DNA from: [Eubacterium] saphenum
GTDB lineage: Bacteria; Bacillota; Clostridia; Oscillospirales; Ruminococcaceae
DNA: 8,320 bases
Direction of reading: 5' to 3'
Assembly (NCBI GenBank): GCA_004555635.1
Contig: SFHN01000043.1
Location: 1-8,320 of the forward strand
Shown here: in pieces, positions 1 to 7,300 of the stretch
Numbering within the stretch: the stretch's first letter is position 1
How the letters are laid out: every line of letters starts with the position of its first letter
Notes under the pieces: generated by a model
What the model was told of the DNA's origin: nothing
The model's input: the letters and a program-made list of their open reading frames with translations, nothing else
The model's database searches: none
Position numbers and translations under genes: made by a program

Positions 1-144
1 GATGATAACGCTAATCGCGCTCAGCGTCAGCGCTGCGGCAATCCTGCCCTTGTACCTTGCCATATAAACGAGAGAGCGCTTTAGATGCCGTATGTCAAAC
101 GGGGTTTCAAGGTTCTCGTCAACGTCGAATTTGTTTCTTGCCAT
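1..144 (-). CDS. ABC exporter, second subunit (N-terminal 48 residues only)
   Basis: This is the 5' end of a gene that runs off the left edge; 48 codons are visible. The product starts MARNKFDVDENLE and continues through a Lys/Arg-rich amphipathic stretch (LKRSLVYMARYKGR, about residues 21-34) into the first hydrophobic helix (AAALTLSAISVII). This pattern is typical of the N-terminus of a half-size ABC exporter before TM1. The start is supported by a strong ribosome site, GGAGGG, seven bases upstream. That site directly follows the TAA of the preceding ABC gene, so 13 bp separate the two and they are surely co-transcribed. From the arrangement I infer that it encodes the partner of a heterodimeric exporter and should carry the catalytically intact nucleotide-binding domain, because the upstream subunit lacks the catalytic residues. 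That half is outside the window and cannot be verified here. Confidence 0.85.
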   Translation of the reverse strand, partial: MARNKFDVDENLETPFDIRHLKRSLVYMARYKGRIAAALTLSAISVII

Positions 145-157
145 CTTTGCTCCCTCC

Positions 158-1897
158 TTACTTCTGTAAATCGTAAACCTCGCGGTAGTAGCCGTTCTGA
201 CGGATAAGCTCGTCGTGGCTGCCCTGTTCGAGGATTTTTCCGTCCTTCAGAACGACTATCTTGTCCGCATATTTCGCGGTGGAAATTCGCTGTGCTATGA
301 TAATTTTCGTGCAGGGGAAATCAAGCTCACGCAGCGCTTTTTGTATCCTCATCTCCGTTTCGGTGTCAACCGCAGATGTCGTGTCGTCAAGAATAAGTAT
401 CGCGGGCTTAACCGCCAGCGCACGTGCCAGCGCAATTCGCTGCTTCTGTCCGCCCGAAAGCCCGACGCCGCGCTCGCCGACGATTGTGTCATACCCGTCG
501 GACAGCCTGCGGATAAAGCCGTCCGCGTCCGCCGCCTTTGCGTATTTCACAACCTCCTCCTCGGGAAGCTCGGTGTTTCCAAAGCTGATGTTGCCGTCTA
601 TCGTGTCGGAGTAGAGCAGAACGTCCTGCGTAGCAACTCCTATGTTAGAGCGAAGCTGCTGAAGCTTTAGGTTCACAACATTCACCCCGTCAACCCGCAC
701 CTCGCCCTTTGATACGTCGTAAATTCGCGGGATAAGCTCCGTCAGCGCGGTTTTGCCCGAGCCTGTTTCGCCCATAAGTACGACGGTTTCGCCGGGGTTA
801 ATCGTGAGCGTTATGTCGTCGAGAAGCGGCTTTTCGTCGTAGGAAAAGCTGACGTGGTCAAACTCTACCTTGCCCTCAAACCTGTCGGGCTTGTCAATCG
901 CGTCAGAGCGGTCAACGATACGCGGCGCGCCGTAGTATATCTCGATGATTTTGTTTGCCGAAGCGGAAAAGCGCTGAAGGTCGTTTACGATGTTTCCGAG
1001 CATTCTCATCGGGTTTGACAGCGTCCAGATAAGCCCTGAGAAGGCGGTGTATTCGCCGAATGTAATCCGCCCGCCTATTACAAACAGACCGCCGAACAAT
1101 AGCATAACAACGCCGAGACTCTGCGCTGTTGTTTCGAGAAAAGGAAAGAACTTCAGCCAGGTGTAGGAAGCCTGCTTTGTGCTCTCGCAGTATTCGCGGC
1201 TGTATTCGTCGAACTTCTCCTTCTCGTATTCCTCGCGCGCAAAAGCCTTAACAACGCGGTTTCCTGAGATGTTTTCCTCTGCGGCTGTGTTAAGCCGTGA
1301 CAGCTTTTCGCGCTGATCAACGTACATCGGTCCGACCTTGCGCTTGAAAAGCCACGTTATCAGAAGAATTACAGGCGTCAGCGCAATCATACAAAGCGCC
1401 ATAAGCCAGTCTATCGAAAAGAAGAAGATAACCGAAGCGGAAAACAGCACAACGCACTCAACCATTGCCTTGATAATCCACGCAACAGAGTGGCGCACCA
1501 TATCGAGGTCGCCCGTGACGCGCGTCATAATGTCGCCCGTGCGGTAGAAATTGTAAAACCGCGCGTCCTGACTTTCGATGTTGTGGAAAAGTACGGCGCG
1601 CACGCGGTAAATCAGCGTCTGCGAGGAGTGTTCGTACATCATCGCCGTGCCGTACTGCAAGCCGCCGCGCAGCAGCGTAAACCCGACCATTGCGACAAGC
1701 ATCCAAATAAGCGTGTCAGAGTGGTTTTGGATATTGTACAGCGCATTTTCGTTGATGATAAAGGTGTCGGTTATCTGCTGGGTAAAGTACGGGGTGATTA
1801 TGTACATACTCTGGCAGACTACCGTAAGCAGCAGCGCGCATATGTACATCACGCGGCAGCCCTGCATATTTTTCCACAGCCATTTTAACAGAAACAT
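158..1897 (-). CDS. Heterodimeric ABC exporter subunit with degenerate ATPase site (TM287/BmrC/LmrC-like)
   Basis: A 579-residue half-transporter: six-helix exporter domain (residues about 15-310), then a nucleotide-binding domain (about 342-579). It should sit in the cytoplasmic membrane and export drugs, peptides or lipids; the substrate cannot be read. Seen: Walker A GETGSGKT (376-383), Q-loop Q424, x-loop GERG (474-477), signature LSGGQ (480-484), Walker B ILILDD (500-505). Asp505 stands where the catalytic Glu normally is, and Gln536 (IIAQR) replaces the switch His. This Asp/Gln pair with an intact signature is the known pattern of the non-catalytic subunit in heterodimers such as TM287/288, BmrCD and LmrCD. 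The ATG at 1897 was chosen because GGAGGAG lies seven bases upstream. An in-frame ATG at 1978 has no ribosome site and lies about 11 bases from the predicted transcript start. The partner gene follows after 13 bp. Confidence 0.93.
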   Translation of the reverse strand: MFLLKWLWKNMQGCRVMYICALLLTVVCQSMYIITPYFTQQITDTFIINENALYNIQNHSDTLIWMLVAMVGFTLLRGGLQYGTAMMYEHSSQTLIYRVRAVLFHNIESQDARFYNFYRTGDIMTRVTGDLDMVRHSVAWIIKAMVECVVLFSASVIFFFSIDWLMALCMIALTPVILLITWLFKRKVGPMYVDQREKLSRLNTAAEENISGNRVVKAFAREEYEKEKFDEYSREYCESTKQASYTWLKFFPFLETTAQSLGVVMLLFGGLFVIGGRITFGEYTAFSGLIWTLSNPMRMLGNIVNDLQRFSASANKIIEIYYGAPRIVDRSDAIDKPDRFEGKVEFDHVSFSYDEKPLLDDITLTINPGETVVLMGETGSGKTALTELIPRIYDVSKGEVRVDGVNVVNLKLQQLRSNIGVATQDVLLYSDTIDGNISFGNTELPEEEVVKYAKAADADGFIRRLSDGYDTIVGERGVGLSGGQKQRIALARALAVKPAILILDDTTSAVDTETEMRIQKALRELDFPCTKIIIAQRISTAKYADKIVVLKDGKILEQGSHDELIRQNGYYREVYDLQK

Positions 1898-1914
1898 CTT
1901 TGCTCCTCCGTGAA

Positions 1915-1929
1915 ATGAAAACGTTTTCT
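1915..1929 (-). promoter_or_regulatory. cre-like / LacI-family operator in the exporter leader
   Basis: The plus-strand sequence ATGAAAACGTTTTCT fits every fixed position of the CcpA catabolite-responsive element consensus WTGNAANCGNWNNCW. It contains the perfect 12-bp palindrome GAAAACGTTTTC (1917-1928), whose central CG is characteristic of LacI/GalR-family operators. It lies about 60 bp downstream of the predicted exporter transcription start and 18 bp before the start codon, so a bound repressor would act as a roadblock. Family knowledge supports the motif; which regulator binds, if any, is inference. Confidence 0.4.
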
Positions 1930-1947
1930 TCCGCTCGTTTGATAATA

Positions 1948-1966
1948 GCCGCAGACAAACTGCGGC
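1948..1966 (-). promoter_or_regulatory. Hairpin in the exporter mRNA leader
   Basis: GCCGCAG and CTGCGGC form a perfect 7-bp, GC-rich stem around a 5-base loop in the exporter 5' leader, roughly 23-41 bases after the predicted transcription start. No U-run follows, so it is not a complete intrinsic terminator. It may stabilise the mRNA end or be part of a regulatory leader. Confidence 0.45.
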
Positions 1967-1995
1967 AGGAAATAACATAAAGCAACACAATCACT

Positions 1996-2023
1996 ATTAT
2001 AACAGAAAAAAACAATTTGTAAA
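1996..2023 (-). promoter_or_regulatory. Sigma-A promoter for the exporter genes
   Basis: Read on the minus strand, TTTACA (2018-2023) is followed after 16 bp by TATAAT (1996-2001), with a TG one base upstream of the -10 box (TGTTATAAT). The -10 is perfect and the -35 differs from TTGACA at one position. Predicted transcription start is near 1989, giving a leader of about 92 bases. Confidence 0.8.
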
Positions 2024-2159
2024 GGGGGGAACGCGAAAAAATATCAACAAAAAATCTTGCTTTCCAAAGCGGATTATGTGTATTTTTCTAGTTGTACCGT
2101 TATAAACGAAAAACGCAGCGTAGAAAGATGTATGAAAATCGCCTTGAACTCCCGTCGGG

Positions 2160-2188
2160 TTGACTTTTCGGCGCGGTAATGTTATAAT
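2160..2188 (+). promoter_or_regulatory. Sigma-A promoter for the effector-binding protein gene
   Basis: TTGACT (2160-2165), a 17-bp spacer and TATAAT (2183-2188) make a near-consensus promoter, again with an extended TGTTATAAT -10. The expected start near 2195 leaves a leader of only about 16 bases, nearly all of it the ribosome-binding site (AAAGGGGG, 2196-2203). Confidence 0.85.
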
Positions 2189-2210
2189 TTCCGGGAAAGG
2201 GGGCATTGTT

Positions 2211-2561
2211 ATGGAATTTACGGGAATAAGCAGGACTTTTTCCACGGTGGGCGAAAAGCAGTACGAAACAATCGGCGCATTCTGGGACGAAATGTCCGCG
2301 CGATATGGAAGAGAAAACCTGCGCGGGCTTGGCTTCAACTGGACAGCCACAACAATTGATTATGTAATCGGCTTGAAAAGCGGAAATATCGAGGGGCAGA
2401 ATGCCTGCGTTACGCTTCCCGATGACGGCTGGATAAGCGTTTGCGGTAAAACAGAAGCCCTCTCGCAGCTTTACGGAGAAATCTACAAAGACGGCGCGCT
2501 GAAATATGAGATAGAAATGTTTGACGAGCAGGGCAATTGCAGGATAGACTATTTCAGATAA
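2211..2561 (+). CDS. Stand-alone GyrI/AraC-type effector-binding domain protein
   Basis: A 116-residue cytoplasmic protein without signal peptide or membrane segment. It resembles the GyrI-like / AraC_E_bind / Cass2 family of small-molecule-binding domains. Visible family features are RTFST near the N-terminus, FWDEM (24-28) starting the first helix, the strand YVIGL (51-55), the turn-strand DDGWISV (71-77), the helix with LYGEIYKDG (87-95) and the closing strand YEIEMFDE (99-106). It is somewhat shorter than the usual ~150 residues and has no helix-turn-helix, so it is not a regulator by itself. The ATG at 2211 follows AAAGGGGG by seven bases; an upstream in-frame start at 2160 would lie in the promoter. 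It is transcribed alone, divergently from the ABC exporter. Such domains often bind hydrophobic or cationic drugs, so a sensing or sequestering role linked to the pump is a reasonable inference but unproven. Confidence 0.78.
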   Translation: MEFTGISRTFSTVGEKQYETIGAFWDEMSARYGRENLRGLGFNWTATTIDYVIGLKSGNIEGQNACVTLPDDGWISVCGKTEALSQLYGEIYKDGALKYEIEMFDEQGNCRIDYFR

Positions 2562-2569
2562 ATACCGAC

Positions 2570-2605
2570 AATCCGGAGCTTTTATTTCTCCGGATTTTCT
2601 TTTTT
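2570..2605 (+). terminator. Intrinsic terminator after the effector-binding gene
   Basis: AATCCGGAG (2570-2578) and CTCCGGATT (2588-2596) form a perfect 9-bp stem with a 9-base loop, followed by the T-rich tract TTCTTTTTT. It starts nine bases after the stop codon and separates this gene from the wall operon. Confidence 0.93.
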
Positions 2606-2638
2606 GGAATATTTTTTCCGTTTTTTTGACAGCAGCTC

Positions 2639-2667
2639 TTGACTTTATTGTATATAATTGTTATAAT
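2639..2667 (+). promoter_or_regulatory. Strong sigma-A promoter of the cell-wall operon in an AT-rich block
   Basis: TTGACT (2639-2644), a 17-bp spacer and TATAAT (2662-2667) with an extended TG (TGTTATAAT) form a near-perfect promoter. A second -35-like TTGACA lies at 2626-2631. The following block to about 2695 is almost only A and T and contains three more exact TATAAT hexamers, at 2653, 2668 and 2675. Transcription probably starts near 2674, leaving a leader of about 75 bases before the lipoprotein start codon. Confidence 0.85.
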
Positions 2668-2749
2668 TATAATGTATAATTATAAATATATAAAAGTCTG
2701 ATGCGTTATCAGTAATTGACGCCTGACCGAGCAGTATGGGGAAAATACA

Positions 2750-4327
2750 ATGAAAATAAAAGCAAGAGCAGTTTGCTGTTTCGCGGCGGCATTGTTGTTT
2801 TGCGGCTGTGCGCAAGAAGCCGCCCCGCCGCCGATAAACGTTGTTGACGCGGGGGATTATTCGATAGGCGAGAGTGCCGACACAGCGCCCGGCGAGAGCG
2901 TCCCCGCCGATAACGCTGCCGCAGAATATTCCGAGCGCGGGGATAATGCGGACACTTCACGCGAAGCAGAGCCTGCTTCCGAAGCAGCGACTACGGAAAG
3001 CTCGCCCGAATTGCCGCAGGAAGCTCCGACGGAGCCTTCCGACACCGAGCGTCCCGCGCCTTTTGAAACCTCGCGCGATACCGAATCGACAAAGCCCACC
3101 GTGCCGTCAGCAGCCGAAAGCAGCGCTTCTTCGGAAAGCTCATCGGCGACGGAAACGACAACCACCGACACCGCTCCCGAGCCTGTTTCACCGCCCGAGG
3201 AAATCGGGCCAAGCAGCTATAAGGCGCTGAATTATGACGAGGTCCGCGGCGTGTGGATTTCTTACATTGAGCTGTCGGAAATGCTCACGGGGAAGACCGA
3301 GAGCGAGTTCAGAACCGCCGTCGGCACAGCCTTTGAAAATTGCAAAGCGCTTGGGCTTAACACCGTTTATGTACACGCGCGAAGCCATTCCGACGCATAC
3401 TACCGCTCGTCGCTGTTCCCGTGGTCGAAGTATTGCACGGGAACAGCGGGAAAAGCTCCCGCCTTCGACCCGCTCGCAGTTATGGTAGAGGAAGCGCACG
3501 CGCGAAAGCTGTCGTTTCAGGCGTGGATAAATCCGCTGCGTGCCTGCCCCGCAGGTGACACCTCGGCGCAGAGCGGCTATAAACTCGGCGAGTGGATTAG
3601 CGAAAAGGCAGGGGACTACATCGTAAACGTCGGCGGGACGTATTATCTGAACCCCGCTTATGACGAGGTTACGCGCTTTATTGCGCAGGGCGCCGCCGAA
3701 ATTGCCGCAAATTACGACGTTGACGGAATACACATTGACGACTACTTTTATCCGACGACCGACGCGTCGTTTGACAGCAGGGGATATTCCGCGAGCGGCT
3801 ATACGACGCTGTCCGCGTTTCGCTTTGCAAACTGCGACAGGCTTGTGAAATGCCTTTATTCCGCAGTAAAATCGGCAAACAGCACCGCGCTTTTCGGCGT
3901 AAGCTGTCAGGGAAGTATGGACAACAACTACAACCAGATGTACGCCGATGTGAAAAAATGGTGCACCGAAAGCGGCTATACAGATTACATTATGCCGCAG
4001 ATTTATTACGGCTTTGAAAACTCCACGCAGCCGTTTGAACGCTGCACCTCCGAGTGGAGCGCCCTCGCGCAAAGCGGAAAAATTCCGCTTATCGTAGGGC
4101 TTTCCGCCTCAAAAATCGGACTTGAGGACACTTGGGCGGGCGCGGGTAAGCAAGAGTGGAAAACTGAGGAAAACATTCTCACGCGGCAGTTTTTGTATGC
4201 ATACGAGCAGCCCGCATACGGCGGCGTATGCCTGTACAGCTATCGGAGCATTTTCACTCCCGAGGCTGCTGTCCGTGCGCAGGTAGAAAAAGAAACACAG
4301 GCGCTGAAAAACGCGCTGAGTCAGTAA
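2750..4327 (+). CDS. GHL10/DUF187 glycoside-hydrolase-like lipoprotein (YngK/DigH-type)
   Basis: A 525-residue protein. Residues 1-19 are a signal peptide ending in a slightly atypical lipobox, FCG-Cys20, so it is predicted to be a lipoprotein on the outer face of the membrane. Residues 21-150 are a disordered Ser/Thr/Pro/Glu/Ala linker, probably a wall spacer. Residues 161-505 match the GHL10 (DUF187) TIM barrel: RGVWIS (166-171), VYVHARSHSDAYY (206-218), QAWINP (257-262), GIHIDDYFYP with Asp330 and Asp331, MPQIYYG (415-421). The only well-studied relative I can name, E. coli DigH/YddW, cleaves peptidoglycan glycans lacking stem peptides; the same activity here is inferred. A polysaccharide substrate other than peptidoglycan is possible. 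The start at 2750 follows a GGGG ribosome site eight bases upstream. The amidase gene follows after 15 bp. All barrel motifs appear intact. Confidence 0.9.
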   Translation: MKIKARAVCCFAAALLFCGCAQEAAPPPINVVDAGDYSIGESADTAPGESVPADNAAAEYSERGDNADTSREAEPASEAATTESSPELPQEAPTEPSDTERPAPFETSRDTESTKPTVPSAAESSASSESSSATETTTTDTAPEPVSPPEEIGPSSYKALNYDEVRGVWISYIELSEMLTGKTESEFRTAVGTAFENCKALGLNTVYVHARSHSDAYYRSSLFPWSKYCTGTAGKAPAFDPLAVMVEEAHARKLSFQAWINPLRACPAGDTSAQSGYKLGEWISEKAGDYIVNVGGTYYLNPAYDEVTRFIAQGAAEIAANYDVDGIHIDDYFYPTTDASFDSRGYSASGYTTLSAFRFANCDRLVKCLYSAVKSANSTALFGVSCQGSMDNNYNQMYADVKKWCTESGYTDYIMPQIYYGFENSTQPFERCTSEWSALAQSGKIPLIVGLSASKIGLEDTWAGAGKQEWKTEENILTRQFLYAYEQPAYGGVCLYSYRSIFTPEAAVRAQVEKETQALKNALSQ

Positions 4328-4342
4328 AAGATGGGGAAAAAT

Positions 4343-7300
4343 ATGAAAAAGACACTAAAAGCCCTGCTGTGTGCGGCGCTTGCGGGGACAATATTCCTTT
4401 CGGGACTGCCTGCCTTTGCGCAGAGCGCTTCGGACAGCGCTGAGCCTTCCGAGTTGCAGATTACGCAGAGTATGGTTGGGGTTCAGGAGGGAATGCGCGC
4501 CGCTGTGATTAAGGCGGGCGTTGATTTCGCAGCAGGGGAGCAGACGGCAGAGGAGCTGTCCGCCGAGCTTTCCGCACTGATGGAGGAAATCGGCGGCTAT
4601 CATATGAACGCGGTGATTATCGACACTTCGTCAGATGATGAAACCGCGCCCGAGGTGAAGCCCGAAACGCTGTCGGCTGTCCTTTCCGCGGCTCATGACG
4701 CGGGGCTTTACGCGTACATACGCCTCGATGTCGAGGAACTTACCGAAGCCGTATTCGAGCAGGGCGGAGGACTGAAAAACGGCTTTGCCGCCGCCGCGCA
4801 CAAGCTCGTTATGAATTACCCGTGCGAGGGCTTTTTCCTCGCGGATTATTACACCCGCGACAACGAGCAGATGTACGCAGAGTATATGAAAAGCGGCTCG
4901 GGAATAGGATATACCAACTGGCTGTACGAAACCAACGAGTACATAATCCGCACGCTGTCTGAGGTTATCCGCCGAACAAACAACACGGTTGCGGTGGGGC
5001 TTTTTGTTCCCGATATGTGGGCAAACAGCTCGTCTACCGAGGGTGGCTCGGAAACCAACGACAGTATAGAAGCGCTCTACGACGGCTTTTGCGATACGAA
5101 AACTTATGCCGAAAAGGGCTATTTCGATATGCTGTTGGTTCAGGGCTATGGCACTACAGGCGACGCGGCACTGAACTTCCGCAAGGTCGTGGAGTGGTGG
5201 TATAATCTTGCGGAGAAAAGCAATGCCAAGCTGTATATGCTCCATATGAACCAGAAGATAGGAAACGGCTGGTATGAGGATGAACTGCTGCGCCAGCTTG
5301 CCGTGCTGGAGGATTACGAGAATGCCGGCGGAAGCGCGTTTATGTCGCTGTCTGCGCTTCGCAGCGACACTCTCGGCTCAACACGCACGCTTATCAGCTA
5401 CTTTGACAAAAAGATAAACTCCGATACGATTTTCGAGGATCTAAAAATGACCTCGCCGTCCTCAACCTCCTTTGTGACCTACGACCCGTCGGTCAAGTTT
5501 ATGGGTACGTTTGACGAGAATTTCGACGTGTATTTCGACGGCGAGAAGATAAAGCTGAACGAGGTCGGAAACTTCTATTTCCAGAAAGACCTTAAGGTCG
5601 GAAAGAACTCGTTTACCTTTACGCATAAGGGCAAAACAATAAAGTACAGCATAGAGCGCCGCGTTGACGTTCTGAAATCCATTGAAAACGAGAAGAACGT
5701 TACTGTTGACGGCGGAACAAAGATTACGCTTGTAGCTGTTGCATACAGCGGCGCAAAGGTGAGCGCAAGCATCGCCGGCAAGACAATTAACCTTAAGGAA
5801 AAAGAGGGCAGCAGCGAGGAGCTTGACGCAAACAGCTCATATGCGAAGTTTGTTGGCTATTACACCGTTGCCGACGGAATAATCGGCGAGGAGCAGCCGC
5901 TCGGAAACATCAGCTTCTATGCGGCATATCTCGGCAGCGAGGAGTATATGACGGGCGGAACCGTCACAATCGAAGCAAAGCCCGAGCCGCCAAAGCAGAT
6001 TGACGCCGTGCTTGCCGACCAGGACAGCGCAGGTACGGGCGAGGTCGTCGGAACAATGCCACCCGTTGTGTCGGACAGCGAAAGCGTCAAGTATGTTAAG
6101 GTGATTGCGAACTACACTACCGTATACGACGCGCGCACGACAGGCTCTATTCCTTCGCCGCTTTTCTCGCAGCTCCCCGCGGGAACTCTCGATTATTTCA
6201 AGAGCGCTTCCGACGGCTTTGTGACAACGACCTCGGGAAAGCGCTTCGCCGAAAGCGACGTGACAACCTTCTCGGATACGGGTCTTGGCTACAACGCGCT
6301 GCTTGTAAAGTCTGTCGGAAACTACGGCGGAAAGAGCTTCATAAAGCTGCATATGGACTACAAGGCAAGCTTCAATGTTGTCGCGCCCGTCGAGTATCAC
6401 GAGGCGCTTGACGGAAGCTTCGGAGTATCCGATTACAACGCGCAGACCGTCTATATCACATTCGACAACATAACGAGCGTAACCGCGCTGCCGAAGTTCG
6501 ATTACTGCTCGCTGTTCAGCGCGGGCAGGTGGGAAACCGTCGAGGAAAACGGCGTGCCAAAGTTCCGCCTTGCGCTTACGCTGCGTCAGGCAGGATTGTT
6601 CAGCGGCTGCGGCGCATACTACGATGAAAACGGCGACCTTATGCTGACGTTTGCTGTGCCGACAGCGACGCTTTCGGGCAAGACAATCGTTATCGACCCC
6701 GGTCACGGCTACGGGAAATATGCCGATAAGCTTGACCCGGGAGCTATCGGCAACGTAACCGAGCAGTCGGTAAACCTTGCGGTGGCAAAGCTTCTTGAGC
6801 AAAAGCTCACTGCTATGGGAGCGAACGTTGTCCGCCTGAAAACCGAGAGCGAGTTTATTCTCACCACGACAAGACCGATTGTTGCGCGCGCTTACGGCGC
6901 GGATATGTTCGTTTCGCTGCATTGCAACAGCGCTTTGAATCCCGACGCGCACGGCGTCGAGGTGTACTACTTCACGTCGTTCTCGCAGCCGCTTGCCGCC
7001 GAAATAAACGACAGACTTGCGGCTTACTATGACAACACCGTCTACGCCGACGGAACAAACAGCAACCGCGGTGCAAAGTACAGCTACTATTGGGTAACGC
7101 TTCAGCAGGATTTCCCGTCTGTTTTGGTAGAGATGGGCTTTGTAAGCAACGAGCGCGAGTGTATGGTTATGGCAAATTCCGAGTATCAGAGCGGTATGGC
7201 TGACGCAATCGCAAACGGAATTTATGCGTATTTCTCTAGGAGCAAGATTTCCTATTCGGGAAGCGGCAGCTCTAACGTTGACCCTTCTGTTCCCGTCCCC

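Larger units (their letters stand above)
1898..2210. other. Divergent intergenic region between exporter and effector-binding gene
   Basis: This 313-bp gap carries the control signals of both flanking transcripts. The left half (to about 2023) holds the exporter promoter and a leader of about 90 bases with a hairpin and a cre-like palindrome. The right end (2160-2203) holds the promoter and ribosome site of the small effector-binding gene. Between about 2024 and 2150 I see AT-rich sequence without a convincing gene, hairpin or further promoter. A short CCCG-T-CGGG inverted repeat at 2151-2159 abuts the -35 box of the rightward promoter. Confidence 0.8.

Noticed and set aside
1898..1990. Leader peptide (BmrB-like attenuation) or longer exporter N-terminus starting at 1990 or 1978
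   Set aside because: The frame has no stop before the exporter gene and no ribosome site, and it begins at the predicted transcript start. The start at 1897 has an excellent GGAGGAG site.
3188..4072. 294-codon open frame antisense to the GHL10 gene
   Set aside because: It lies wholly opposite a gene with clear family motifs, has no ribosome site or promoter, and its Arg/Val/Cys-rich composition is typical of the antisense of GC-rich coding sequence.
5837..6952. 371-codon open frame antisense to the amidase gene
   Set aside because: It covers the AMIN-like and catalytic amidase regions on the opposite strand, with no recognisable family and no initiation signals. It is a shadow of codon bias.
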